A stretch of DNA of 64,000 nucleotides from NCBI RefSeq assembly GCF_900108345.1, contig NZ_FNVV01000013.1:1-64000 (forward strand), read 5' to 3'. Shown here piece after piece: positions 7,068-15,810 of this stretch (position 1 is the first letter of the stretch; every line of letters begins with the position of its first letter). This DNA is from Bacteroides ndongoniae (GTDB lineage: Bacteria > Bacteroidota > Bacteroidia > Bacteroidales > Bacteroidaceae). The notes under the pieces are model-generated. The model was given only the letters and a program-made list of their open reading frames with translations, had not been told where the DNA came from and made no database searches. The position numbers were made by a program, and so were the translations under genes.

Positions 7068-9338
7068 ATGTCTGCTATGAAAAAAATAATTCTGCTTTTT
7101 GTTTTTACGCTTGTTTTTGGTGGTCTATGTAGTCAGACTACTGATAACATTGGAAGTTATATGGAAACTCAGGCATTGCAATGGGAGCAATTGCCTATGC
7201 AATGGAACGAAGGTGCTTTCCTGGGTAATGGTAGGATCGGTATGATGGTATACGTCGATTCTGTAGACAATTCGCTGACTCTTTGGTTGGGGCGTCCGGA
7301 TGTTACGGATCATCGGTTGGCTCCTGACCGTAAAAGTTCTTTGGGGATTAAGGGGGCTTCTGTCATGACAGATTATTGCCGAATGGATGTCGGCAAGATG
7401 AAGTTATATCCTGAAGCGAAAATACTTTCGGGTACGATGCGATTGGATATCTATGATGCAACTCTGACTGGTGTTTTGCATACCGAACAAGGTGATATCT
7501 CATTGACAGCTTTCACTCCCTATGATATGGAGGTGAATGTTGTAGATATCAAGACCTCTGTTCCGTATGTCTGGAAGCTTCATCCTGGCAGTCCCAGTTC
7601 GCCTCGTATACAGGTTTTTCCCCATCTTAAAAAAGAGATGGGTTATGAAGACAACCCGGCGCCACAACAGACTGCTGGCAGACACGAGGGCTGGAGTGTG
7701 CATCCGTTGCTCGCTGGTGGCGATTATGCAACTTATTGGAAGGAAGTTTCTACCAGTGGCGGATCGACTTTGTTCCTTTCGACGATGAATCAGGTTCCGC
7801 TGTCCGACCGTTCGCTTCCCCAAGCCAAACGTGAGGTGAAAAAGGCTATTAAGAAAGGAAAGGAGAAGTTGATGAAGGATATGCAAGCCTGGTGGCATGC
7901 TTATTATCGGACTGGAATGATAAACATCCCAGATAAACGAATGGAAAACTTTTATCATATTCAGTTGTATAAGTTGGCTACATGTTCTCATCCGGAAGGA
8001 CCGGTTATGGATACATTCGGAACTTTCTATAAAACCAGCCAATGGCCGGGAATCTGGTGGAATCTGAATGTTCAGCTTACTTATATGGCAACCCATGCTA
8101 CCAATCGGTTGCAGCAAGGTGTCAACTATCAGAAGTTATTGGATGAGTTGTTTGTTGATATTATGACTGCTTATGGTCCTGCACGATGTGGAGATTTTGC
8201 CTGGGCACTTCACACTTATTATTCCTACATGCGCTATGCCGGAGAAGATTGGAAGAAGATTAAAGATGGTTTTATGCCTAAGGTGAGTGAATTGTTCAAG
8301 CTTTATGTACCTCATTTGAAGGAGCAGAATGGAATTATTCATTTGCTGGATACAGAGTCTCCTGAATATGAGGGATTTAAAACGTATAATAACAGTAACT
8401 ATAATTTGGCGGCGCTCCGATGGCTGTTGCAGACAATGATAGAGCTGAGCGACCGTACAGGAGAGAAACCGCAAGAATATGTCGAATGGAAGAATATTTT
8501 GGAAAAACTTCATCCCTGTCCGGTGGATGAAAATGGATATATGATAGCCAGTGATAAGCCTTTGGCAAAGTCGCACAGACATTACTCGCATCTGCTTTCG
8601 TTCTATCCGTTAAGACTACAGGACACGACACGTCCCAAAATTAACGCTCTATTGGAGAAATCTATTGATCATTGGATGACTATTGGTGATGGGAAAGGAT
8701 TGGCTGGTTATTCTTATACGGGAGCGGCTTCGCTTTATGCATATCAGGGGAATGGTGAGAAAGCATATGCGCAGTTATATCATTATTTGAATAAGCCTAT
8801 AGGAATCAGCCTTCTTCTGCCTAACACAATGTATGTAGAAAGTGGAGGTAAGAACCCTGTGATAGAAACTCCGCTTAGTGCAGCCACGGCTATTACAGAA
8901 ATGCTTCTTCAGGGATGGGGAGAGACTTTAAGAATTTTCCCTGCCATACCTGCCGAATGGCAGGATTGCTCCTTTCATGATCTTAGGGCGGAAGGTGGAT
9001 TTGTTGTATCAGCTTTGCGCAAAAAAGGACAAACAGAGTGGGTTCGTATTCACAGTGATGCAGGTCAGGAGTGTAGGATCTATCTTCCTGATTGGAAACA
9101 AGTGTATGTAATAGAAGGTTATCAGGCACGTATTTCGCCGGAAGGGGATGGATATTATACCATCAGTTTACCTCGGGGGAAAACTGTTACTTTGTCGGGA
9201 GAGCAATCTGTCAAGCTTCAGTTTGATTGTCTGTATTCGAAGAGTGGTGCAGGCAATTTCTATGGGGTGAAACTAGGAAAGGGACTTCCGAAGCAGATGG
9301 ACTGGCCAGATAGTGCAAAAGCTGCTGGAAAACGGTGA
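7068..9338 (+). CDS. GH95-like alpha-L-fucosidase/galactosidase family glycosidase
   Basis: A 756-residue exported enzyme. A signal peptide covers about residues 4-23; the ATG at 7077 is an equally good start. The N-terminal beta-sandwich has LGNGRIG at 52-58, as in GH95 and related DUF5703 proteins. The middle is an (alpha/alpha)6 barrel, with HRHYSHLLSFYPL near residue 503 closely matching the GH95 HRHxSHL block. A small beta-domain follows, ending in PRGKTVTLSG. GH95 enzymes invert alpha-1,2-L-fucosyl or L-galactosyl bonds. About 100 bp separates it from RhaT, so it may have its own promoter. It would complement GH29, one enzyme for each linkage. Exact family membership is not certain. Confidence 0.75.
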   Translation: MSAMKKIILLFVFTLVFGGLCSQTTDNIGSYMETQALQWEQLPMQWNEGAFLGNGRIGMMVYVDSVDNSLTLWLGRPDVTDHRLAPDRKSSLGIKGASVMTDYCRMDVGKMKLYPEAKILSGTMRLDIYDATLTGVLHTEQGDISLTAFTPYDMEVNVVDIKTSVPYVWKLHPGSPSSPRIQVFPHLKKEMGYEDNPAPQQTAGRHEGWSVHPLLAGGDYATYWKEVSTSGGSTLFLSTMNQVPLSDRSLPQAKREVKKAIKKGKEKLMKDMQAWWHAYYRTGMINIPDKRMENFYHIQLYKLATCSHPEGPVMDTFGTFYKTSQWPGIWWNLNVQLTYMATHATNRLQQGVNYQKLLDELFVDIMTAYGPARCGDFAWALHTYYSYMRYAGEDWKKIKDGFMPKVSELFKLYVPHLKEQNGIIHLLDTESPEYEGFKTYNNSNYNLAALRWLLQTMIELSDRTGEKPQEYVEWKNILEKLHPCPVDENGYMIASDKPLAKSHRHYSHLLSFYPLRLQDTTRPKINALLEKSIDHWMTIGDGKGLAGYSYTGAASLYAYQGNGEKAYAQLYHYLNKPIGISLLLPNTMYVESGGKNPVIETPLSAATAITEMLLQGWGETLRIFPAIPAEWQDCSFHDLRAEGGFVVSALRKKGQTEWVRIHSDAGQECRIYLPDWKQVYVIEGYQARISPEGDGYYTISLPRGKTVTLSGEQSVKLQFDCLYSKSGAGNFYGVKLGKGLPKQMDWPDSAKAAGKR

Positions 9339-9474
9339 TTTATAATAGGTATATTCAAGCCTTAGCTTTTGGTTTACGCCGAGTGTGAAGCTGATATAAT
9401 TTATATATGTGGAAATGAATATATGTATTGATGTGACAGAATTTACAATTATATTTAAAAAGTAGAATAAGAAT

Positions 9475-10722
9475 ATGACTTCAAGGGAACGTGTTTTAGT
9501 AGCAATAGCTCATAAAGAGCCCGATAGGGTTCCTGTAGATATGGGGGCAACTCCTAGTTCGGGTATATCGGCCATCGCTTACTCTAATTTACTTAAAGCG
9601 ATAGGGCGGGATGACTTGCCGGTATGGATTTATGATGTGGTACAGCAGTTGGCTCAACCGGACATGGCTGTACTCGATCAGTTTGGTGTGGATGTTATAG
9701 ACGTTGGCCGAGCTTTCAATACTCGTCCCGAGGATTGGCACGAAACGGTATTGGCCAATGGCGACAAGGCTTTTTATCCTCAAAGTTTTCATCCGGTGAA
9801 GCAAACAGATGGCTCTTATTCGTGTTACGATGACGATGGTGTGCGTGTATTGGCTCGGATGCCCAAAGGAGCGACTTTTTTCGATCAGACTTATTTCCCT
9901 TATGTAGACGGTTTCCCTACTGATTATTCTACGTTGGACAATGAGATGGGGAAGGTTTTGTGGTCGCGTTATGTACACAGTCCTTGGGATCATGCCTCCG
10001 ATCCCGATTTTTGGAATGAGTTGCGCAAACGCACTCTTCATTTGCGCGAAACGACGGATAAGGCCTTAATGATTGTCTGTGGGTGTAATCTCTTTGAATG
10101 GGGTACATTCTTGCGGCGTATGGATAATTTCTTGATGGATTTACTTTGCGATCCGGATGAAGTTGCTCGAATGCTGGACCAGTTGTTGGAGCGTCATTTG
10201 GCTACATTGGAGAAAGTGTGTGCTTCGGTGGGTGACATTGTAGATATCATTCGCTTTGGCGACGATTTGGGTATGACGACTGGCCCGTTTATGGATGTGG
10301 ATACTTACAAAACTCTGTTTAAGCCGCGGCATAAGCAGTTGTGCGATTATGTCAAGTCGCATAGTAACATGCATACTTTTATTCATTCTTGTGGTTCTAT
10401 ATCCAGTTTGATGCCGGATCTGATAGATGCCGGAATCGAGATTTTCAACCCTGTACAAACTAATTCTTTGAACATGGAGCCTGAATTCCTGAAACGGGAG
10501 TTCGGAAAGGATTGCACTTTCTGGGGCGGAGGAGTCGAAACAGTCGGTACGTTGAACAATGGTACTCCAGAGGAGGTTCGGAAACAGGTATTGGAACGTC
10601 TGGAGATTATGTCAAAAGGAGGTGGTTTTGTATTTAATACGGTACACAATATTTTGCCGGATGTTCCGCCTCAGAATGTGTTGGCTATGTTTGATGCAGT
10701 GAAGGAGTTTAATAAGTGCTAA
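9475..10722 (+). CDS. UroD-superfamily protein, candidate substrate-side methyltransferase
   Basis: A 415-residue protein of the uroporphyrinogen decarboxylase superfamily, longer than heme-pathway UroD (about 350). It opens with MTSRERVLVAIAHKEPDRVPVD, the standard start of UroD-like proteins in catabolic clusters (landmark only). An H304-S-C306 pair (IHSCGS) is kept, but the third MtaA cysteine is replaced by a VHNILPDVPP block typical of this subgroup. Similar proteins in gut Firmicutes act as methyltransferases that demethylate small compounds on to a corrinoid protein. Here it would take the methyl group from a methylated sugar. A 136-bp AT-rich gap precedes it, and two terminators follow it. 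Confidence 0.75.
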   Translation: MTSRERVLVAIAHKEPDRVPVDMGATPSSGISAIAYSNLLKAIGRDDLPVWIYDVVQQLAQPDMAVLDQFGVDVIDVGRAFNTRPEDWHETVLANGDKAFYPQSFHPVKQTDGSYSCYDDDGVRVLARMPKGATFFDQTYFPYVDGFPTDYSTLDNEMGKVLWSRYVHSPWDHASDPDFWNELRKRTLHLRETTDKALMIVCGCNLFEWGTFLRRMDNFLMDLLCDPDEVARMLDQLLERHLATLEKVCASVGDIVDIIRFGDDLGMTTGPFMDVDTYKTLFKPRHKQLCDYVKSHSNMHTFIHSCGSISSLMPDLIDAGIEIFNPVQTNSLNMEPEFLKREFGKDCTFWGGGVETVGTLNNGTPEEVRKQVLERLEIMSKGGGFVFNTVHNILPDVPPQNVLAMFDAVKEFNKC

Positions 10723-10770
10723 TCCTTTATGCTCGGACCTGTTGTGTAATATCCGCTGACCCTTTATTTT

Positions 10771-10810
10771 TTTTCCAGTTAGAGAAATTTTATTTCCTAA
10801 CTGGGGAAAA
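10771..10810. terminator. Bidirectional intrinsic terminator
   Basis: CCAGTTAG and CTAACTGG form a stem flanked by a T tract on the left and AAAATAAAAAAA on the right, so it can end transcription from either side. It closes the chromosomal cluster. Confidence 0.75.
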
Positions 10811-10816
10811 TAAAAA

Positions 10817-10849
10817 AAGAAGGTGTGTCTATCTGGCACACCCTTTTTT
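10817..10849 (+). terminator. Intrinsic terminator
   Basis: GGTGTG pairs with CACACC over a 9-nt loop, followed by a run of T. It is the second terminator in tandem after the UroD-like gene and just before the mobile element. Confidence 0.7.
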
Positions 10850-10886
10850 CGGACACAACTTTTGTGATTAGGGAAAATAGTTGATT

Positions 10887-11046
10887 GATAACGAGTTAGT
10901 AAATGACACAAGTACGGATTTATCCGTATAAACATTATTTCGCTAAGGAAACTACTCTTTTCATGTAGGTTTCTATGTAGGTTAATTAATACCAATTGAT
11001 TCCTACTAATGCGAATTAATAATAAGTCATTAACTAACTCGTTATC
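10887..11046. repeat. 20-bp inverted repeat at the left end of the mobile element
   Basis: 10887-10906 (GATAACGAGTTAGTAAATGA) and 11027-11046 are inverted copies with one mismatch, separated by 120 bp. The right copy ends 5 bp before the integrase start codon. The position suggests recombinase arm-type sites, part of an attachment site, or an autoregulatory operator of the integrase. The exact core crossover site cannot be set without the right end of the element. Confidence 0.6.
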
Positions 11047-11051
11047 AGTCT

Positions 11052-12329
11052 ATGTACACGATTAACATCAGGGGTAAGCAGAACCCGAAAGACACCAAGA
11101 TGGTCAAGCTGGAGATAATTTTCTTCAAGACCGGTTACGCCCGTGTGCCGAAGGTTATAAACATCACAGGGCTATTAAAAGACTGGGATGTCAAGTCTCA
11201 GAGTTTCCGTGTAGGGAGTGCGGAGGCCACTACCAAGAACAAACTGCTTTTCGATTTGCGAACCAAATATCTGCATGTCGCCGATACCTGGGAGATGGAA
11301 GGCAGGAACTGGTCGCCCGTCCAGCTATCACATTGCTTCGATGAAATCAAGGCGGCCAAACCCGAGGTCAAAGTAAAGAGTGTCCAGCAGATGATCGATT
11401 ATCTTGAAGAGACATTCAAAAACAAGAAACGCATCAAGAACGGTCAGATTGTCGACAGCACGACCAATGCTAAACGGTATGTCTATCTCAAGCGTGAACT
11501 GCAGGCGTTTACAAAGGAAAAATATGAAAAAGCCTTTTCCTCTTATTTCTTTACGGATATTACAGAAGAGTTTCTTCTTGACTTTGCGTTTTGGCTTAAA
11601 GAAAGAGGTATCAGAAATGGCAACAAGGCCGGACTTACACACAAACTAAGGTTGCTCCGTGCCGTATGCAGGCAGGCAGAAAAGAAAGAGATGTACGGGG
11701 TGAATATGGATAACTTCCTCTGTCTCGGTGATGATATTAATTGGCCGGAAACCACTTCAAGAGCAGTTCCGGAAACAGTCATAGCTAAAATCGCAAATGT
11801 TGACCGTACCTTGTTTACGAAAAAAGAGCAGTTGCATCTTGATTTGTTCCTGTTCAGCTACTATACCGGAGGTATGGCGAATGTCGATGTATGTAACCTG
11901 ACATGGGATTTGGTCCAGGAAGACCGCATCGTCTATGAACGTATCAAGTTTCCCAAAACAGCCAAACCGGAATTACTCAGTAAAGCAAAAGCCATCATGA
12001 ATAAATACCGTGGGCAAAGTTATGGAAATTATGTATTTCCTGTTTTTACTCATAAACACACGACCACTTCCAAGAAGACTACACGTGTCAAGCAAATTTC
12101 CACACGCCTTTCACAAACCTTGACGAAAGCATGCAAGATGTTGCGCATTAAAGAAAACATCACATGGTATTCCGCCCGTGGCTCTTTCATATCGAAGATG
12201 GTAGATGCCGGTAATAATCCGTATGTGGTTGCAGAGATGGCTGGTAACAGCCCATTGACCATCTATAAGCATTACTACAAGAATACAAAGCGGGAAGAAA
12301 TCAAGCGGCAGATGGAAGAAATGTTCTGA
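11052..12329 (+). CDS. Tyrosine site-specific recombinase (element integrase)
   Basis: A 425-residue integrase with three parts: an N-terminal arm-binding domain (about 1-100), a SAM-like core-binding domain (about 125-225) and a C-terminal catalytic domain. Catalytic residues are partly non-standard. Box I reads YTGGMANVDVCNL with no arginine. Box II reads WYSARGSF, keeping Arg376 but lacking the usual histidine. The likely nucleophile is Tyr408 in KHYYKN. Many Bacteroidales integrases, including IntDOT, lack the first arginine, so activity is still plausible. It lies at the left end of the element, next to a long inverted repeat. Confidence 0.9.
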   Translation: MYTINIRGKQNPKDTKMVKLEIIFFKTGYARVPKVINITGLLKDWDVKSQSFRVGSAEATTKNKLLFDLRTKYLHVADTWEMEGRNWSPVQLSHCFDEIKAAKPEVKVKSVQQMIDYLEETFKNKKRIKNGQIVDSTTNAKRYVYLKRELQAFTKEKYEKAFSSYFFTDITEEFLLDFAFWLKERGIRNGNKAGLTHKLRLLRAVCRQAEKKEMYGVNMDNFLCLGDDINWPETTSRAVPETVIAKIANVDRTLFTKKEQLHLDLFLFSYYTGGMANVDVCNLTWDLVQEDRIVYERIKFPKTAKPELLSKAKAIMNKYRGQSYGNYVFPVFTHKHTTTSKKTTRVKQISTRLSQTLTKACKMLRIKENITWYSARGSFISKMVDAGNNPYVVAEMAGNSPLTIYKHYYKNTKREEIKRQMEEMF

Positions 12330-12473
12330 CCAGACATATCCATAAAGTTGTAAACACCTTGACAATTTCTCTGATGGATAAATCATACGGTATAATGGCT
12401 GTTAAAAGTCATTGATTACCAATGTGATATTTATTATATTGACAGAATCGCTCTTATTCTTGATTATTTTCAC

Positions 12474-12481
12474 TACCTTTG
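12474..12481 (+). promoter_or_regulatory. -7 box for the histone-like gene
   Basis: TACCTTTG matches TAnnTTTG and lies 26 bp before the ATG at 12508. The -33 element is not clear. Confidence 0.5.
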
Positions 12482-12507
12482 TAGTCAATAACTTAAATAA
12501 TATTTAT

Positions 12508-12684
12508 ATGAAAGAGTTGGTTTCAAAGATACAGGAAGTATATGCTACATTCTCCACGGATGCGGCACTTCAGATTGAAAAAGGCAACAAGGCCGCAGGT
12601 ACCCGTGCCCGCAAGACTTCGTTGGAATTGGAAAAACTGATGAAAGAGTTTCGTAAGGTTTCCTTGGAAGAATCCAAGAAATAG
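12508..12684 (+). CDS. Histone H1-like (Hc1-type) DNA-binding protein
   Basis: A 58-residue lysine/arginine-rich protein resembling the Hc1-like family common in Bacteroidetes. The ATG at 12508 is chosen because the upstream in-frame sequence is the promoter region. The sequence runs MKELVSKIQEVYATF, then GNKAAGTRARKTSLELEKL, then a lysine-rich tail: an alternating charged helix likely to coat DNA. Such genes are found on chromosomes and on mobile elements. Here it follows the integrase by 178 bp and has its own promoter. Confidence 0.75.
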   Translation: MKELVSKIQEVYATFSTDAALQIEKGNKAAGTRARKTSLELEKLMKEFRKVSLEESKK

Positions 12685-13616
12685 CCTTTACACGTCCGGT
12701 CGTTATCACATAATGCCGGTTCTTCTGCAGATGCGGCATAAAAACCATATTGGCAGAACGACATAATAAAATACGGAAAGCGTTAGCTTTTGTCATGCAC
12801 CGAAATCTGGAAAATTTAGTTATATCTCAAAATTTCACATCATAATATCTTGTAAATTAATAGTTTATATTGTGATGTGTTTTTATCAAGAAACAAATTA
12901 GGAACAGAAACACGAATTATCTTATTTTCTTGTTTTTTTGTTTGCACTACCTTTCTTTCTCTTCACTTGTTCGTACTTTGAGTATTTTTCCAAGTCTTTT
13001 CACACGATTTTCATCCTCTCGCCAAGAGTGATTGTTGCAGTCATCTATGGATGAATAACTACAGCCAAAAGAAAAAAGGACAAATCTCTGTTTCTTTCAA
13101 GGAACATTGTTTTTTGCAAAGGTAACCATTTCCCTCAAAACACCTATACAGGCAGTCCAATATATCTGCCTATATTTAGTTTACTTTAGTTTAGCATATA
13201 TATAAGCTAATAGACTAAACTAAACCTTTACCGAAGTTCTCCCCCTTACTTTTATATTCACAGTCAAAAGAGAAGATAATCGCACCGATATTTTCTTTTT
13301 TCGCTGCATCCCAATTTTACGGAAGTTCCTTTTATCGTAACTTCTGCCATAGGCATTCTATCCTCGCATCCCAACTTTCGGTCTGCCTGATGAGAATTGT
13401 GTCGCAAAGGTACTTGTCATGTCTTTCTTGTATTCAAGGTCACAGCCTGACGGTTCCCGACAAAATCTCCACGCTCCGCTTTGCAGAGGTCGTATTTGGT
13501 CGTGAAACCCTGCATAAAGAGCCATAACACCTTTTGAGGCGACATAATTTTCAATCAAGCCCGAAAGTAGCTGAAATGCTAAAAGAGGGAAAATAAAAAA
13601 CTTAAAACTTAGGATT
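12685..13616. other. Long non-coding leader region
   Basis: No credible gene is seen in these 932 bp. It holds a 10-bp perfect inverted repeat (TTTAGTTTAG 13185-13194 with CTAAACTAAA 13215-13224) and two minus-strand promoter-like boxes reading TACCTTTG (plus CAAAGGTA at 13117-13124 and 13405-13412). It ends in a purine-rich AAAAGAGGGAAAATAAAA stretch before the next start codon, as do several other leaders in this window. Confidence 0.5.
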
Positions 13617-13910
13617 ATGGCAAACTATGCAACAAACATTTTCTACGCAAGGACGGAAAACAAAGCAGACCTCGACAAGATAGAGGCATTCTTGGATGAC
13701 ACTTTCGACGGCTTTGTCAATAGACACAGCGATAGCGTGGATGCGGAGTTTACCTCTCGTTGGGTTTATCCGGAAGAAGAAATCGACAGACTGATAGCTT
13801 CGTTGGAAGCCAAAGACAAAACTTATATCAAAATTCTGTCCTACGAATTTACAGACGAATACGTGAGCTTCAGAATCTTCTCACAGGGGAAATGGGATAT
13901 CAAGTTGTAA
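13617..13910 (+). CDS. Small YubB/Api92-like accessory protein
   Basis: A 97-residue acidic protein, MANYATNIFYARTENK, with a possible YubB ferredoxin-like fold (as in DUF1281/Api92-type proteins of mobile elements). The start is fixed by an AAACTTAGG ribosome-site-like stretch just upstream. It leads a run of four small plus-strand genes (13617-14718). It has no signal peptide or membrane segment, so it is cytoplasmic. The function is unknown and the family match is tentative. Confidence 0.6.
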   Translation: MANYATNIFYARTENKADLDKIEAFLDDTFDGFVNRHSDSVDAEFTSRWVYPEEEIDRLIASLEAKDKTYIKILSYEFTDEYVSFRIFSQGKWDIKL

Positions 13911-13929
13911 CCGTAAAATGACATGACTT

Positions 13930-14106
13930 ATGTACGAATACGAAGAAAATAGCGAAATTATAGGTGCGCACTGCACCTTGCTTACCCCCTATAAAGGCTA
14001 CTCTGAGGGAACAGTTGTCGGCGACTTCGGCAATAAAATAGTGGTGCGTCTTAGTAGTGGCAAAGAGGTGGTCGAGTATCGTGATGAAGTGATTATTTAC
14101 GATTAA
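13930..14106 (+). CDS. Small protein of unknown function (58 aa)
   Basis: The frame runs MYEYEENSEI to EVIIYD. The short beta-rich core (GTVVGDFGNKIVVRLSSGK) resembles a small SH3-like or KOW-like barrel. It sits 19 bp after the previous gene and 11 bp before the next one, which supports it as a real gene in the small operon. No function is assigned. Confidence 0.55.
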   Translation: MYEYEENSEIIGAHCTLLTPYKGYSEGTVVGDFGNKIVVRLSSGKEVVEYRDEVIIYD

Positions 14107-14117
14107 ATACAAGAGCG

Positions 14118-14477
14118 ATGCAGCAGATAGCAATGAAATTCGTCCAATGGGACGTACCCGAATTAGAGAAGCTGAAAGACAGCAGGGTTTACCAGTTACG
14201 GGAACAACTTGATAACGGAGACAAGTTGAGCCGTGAAGACAAGAACTGGATTACCCGAAACGTGAAAGAGTGCATCCATTTCAAAAGAGGTATCGCATTG
14301 ATGGGCTACTTCTTTGATTTCTCCGATGTTCTCAAACGATATTTCGTAAAACAGCACGGACATATCGCCGAGTATTACGCCATTGACAAAACAGCGTTGC
14401 GCTCTGTCCTGTATGGTCGAATAGAAGACATAGTAGAAGTAGAATTAAAATCAAAGAAACATGAAAGCAACGATTGA
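14118..14477 (+). CDS. Hypothetical accessory protein (119 aa)
   Basis: A charged, soluble 119-residue protein with no signal or membrane segment. The middle contains REDKNWITRNVKEC followed by a hydrophobic GIALMGYFFDFSDVL stretch. ATG at 14118 is taken, with MKFVQWDVPEL at 14133 an alternative. It overlaps the next gene by 17 bp, consistent with coupled translation. I do not recognise its family. Its place among small genes of a Bacteroidales mobile element suggests an accessory or regulatory role. Confidence 0.6.
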   Translation: MQQIAMKFVQWDVPELEKLKDSRVYQLREQLDNGDKLSREDKNWITRNVKECIHFKRGIALMGYFFDFSDVLKRYFVKQHGHIAEYYAIDKTALRSVLYGRIEDIVEVELKSKKHESND

Positions 14478-14718
14478 GCATAGCTTTTGTCCTTATTGTG
14501 ACGAGGTAACAGAACTCTACTTCCGTATCATCAACACGATTCTTTTCTCAACCGATGAAGCGGAACTGCGTACCGGCATGGAACGCCTACAAGAAAAAAC
14601 ACGCCTTGATGATTATTTCGTCTTCGGCTATGGCAAGCATCACCTATGGGTTTGCCAAAGACGTCCCAGTAATCAAAAAAAGATTTTCGAGCATCGGGTA
14701 ATCATGGCAGAATTTTGA
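14461..14718 (+). CDS. Hypothetical protein with CxxC motif (85 aa)
   Basis: An 85-residue protein with a CPYC pair near the N-terminus (HSFCPYCDEV) and a later cysteine in WVCQRR. This could bind zinc or act in redox, but the single CxxC is weak evidence. It is the last gene of the four-gene small operon. A long non-coding stretch follows. Confidence 0.55.
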   Translation: MKATIEHSFCPYCDEVTELYFRIINTILFSTDEAELRTGMERLQEKTRLDDYFVFGYGKHHLWVCQRRPSNQKKIFEHRVIMAEF

Positions 14719-15401
14719 TGATACAGGCAGGCAGGAACGGGATAATCTTCCATTCCTGCCACGCCGCATTCCCTTTTTTACATCTATCTCTCTCTTTTGG
14801 CTGCGCCATATCCTTTTGTAAAAAACAGCCATTCGTGAAAAGCTCCGTCCGCTTTTCCGAAAAGCAGGGTTCTTTCCTTTTTCCCTTTTGTCCCCTTTTC
14901 TTTCTGCCGGACGGGAACATGGCAGTACCCCGATACCCCGTTCCGCCTTTTGTCGCCACTTCGTTGATATTCCCTTCTGCGGTACCGCAACCTGTTGTCA
15001 GTTCAGTGTTCTGTTTGTAGCCACCTCAATTCAGTCCGACCGAATTACACGAAAATACCTGCCGATTCTGCGGACTTACAGCCGAAACGCGCACCATTGT
15101 GCCGGTGGACGGATTGCACTTTCACTTCCCCTGCAACTACGGTTTTCCGCTCATTTTCAGAATAGTTTTCCGCCGAAGTCATCATCATTTTCCGATGCAA
15201 AGATAGTATGCAGACGGGAACGACTTTGGAAGTCTTGACCAATGGCGCAGCCGTACAATCTTCCTTTATCGAGCCTTCCGGTTTTGCCTACGGACAAAAA
15301 TAAAGAGTATTGATGCGTCCGGCCTTGGTGCATCCCCTTAACTGCACCTACTTTTTGAGGCAGCGTAAAATTGATTTAATAACTTCTAAAAACAATTCAT
15401 T
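14719..15401. other. Non-coding leader upstream of the split ssb gene
   Basis: 683 bp without a credible gene, pyrimidine-rich on the plus strand. A minus-strand promoter-like box TATCTTTG is present (plus CAAAGATA at 15198-15205). GCATCCCC near 15330 matches a short phrase found in the other leaders. Frames seen here lack codon character and are not called. Confidence 0.45.
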
Positions 15402-15662
15402 ATGAAAAAGATTGAAAACAATTTCGTAGTAACCGGTTTCGTAGGAAAGGATGCAGAAATCCGTCAGTTCACCAACGCAAGTGTAGCACGTTTCCCTCTG
15501 GCAGTAAGCCGATTGGAGAATAATGGCGAGGAATCCAAACGCGTTTCCGCCTTTATGAATTTTGAGGCGTGGCGTAAAAACGAGAACACCGGGTCGTTCG
15601 ACCAACTGACCAAGGGTACGATGCTGACCGTCGAGGGGTATTTCAAGCCCGAAGAATGGTAA
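15402..15662 (+). pseudogene. ssb: ssb, 5' part, interrupted by the IS66-family element
   Basis: The first 86 residues of a single-strand DNA-binding protein with an OB-fold start (NNFVVTGFVGKDAEIRQF) and the AWRKNENTGSFDQLTKGTML beta-barrel strands. The insertion begins at 15659 inside a tryptophan codon, and the IS supplies an immediate TAA. The missing part resumes at 18598. Rejoining the two at the 8-bp duplication restores one frame of about 126 residues. The truncated product lacks the last strand and the acidic/basic tail and is probably inactive. Confidence 0.9.
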
Positions 15663-15810
15663 GTATTCGATAAACTCCCTCGTATATTGGGTAACGTATG
15701 TTCATAATGTCGTTTATTCATTTTATCGTTCTATGATTTATTGTTACATCAATTCAACCCAAAGATGTGCGGGTTCTATAGTAATTGATATTATCCCTAC
15801 TAATGGAGCG

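Noticed and set aside
10723..11051. tRNA gene as the insertion target of the element
   Set aside because: No tRNA-like cloverleaf or 3' end is seen in this gap; only terminators and the inverted repeat.
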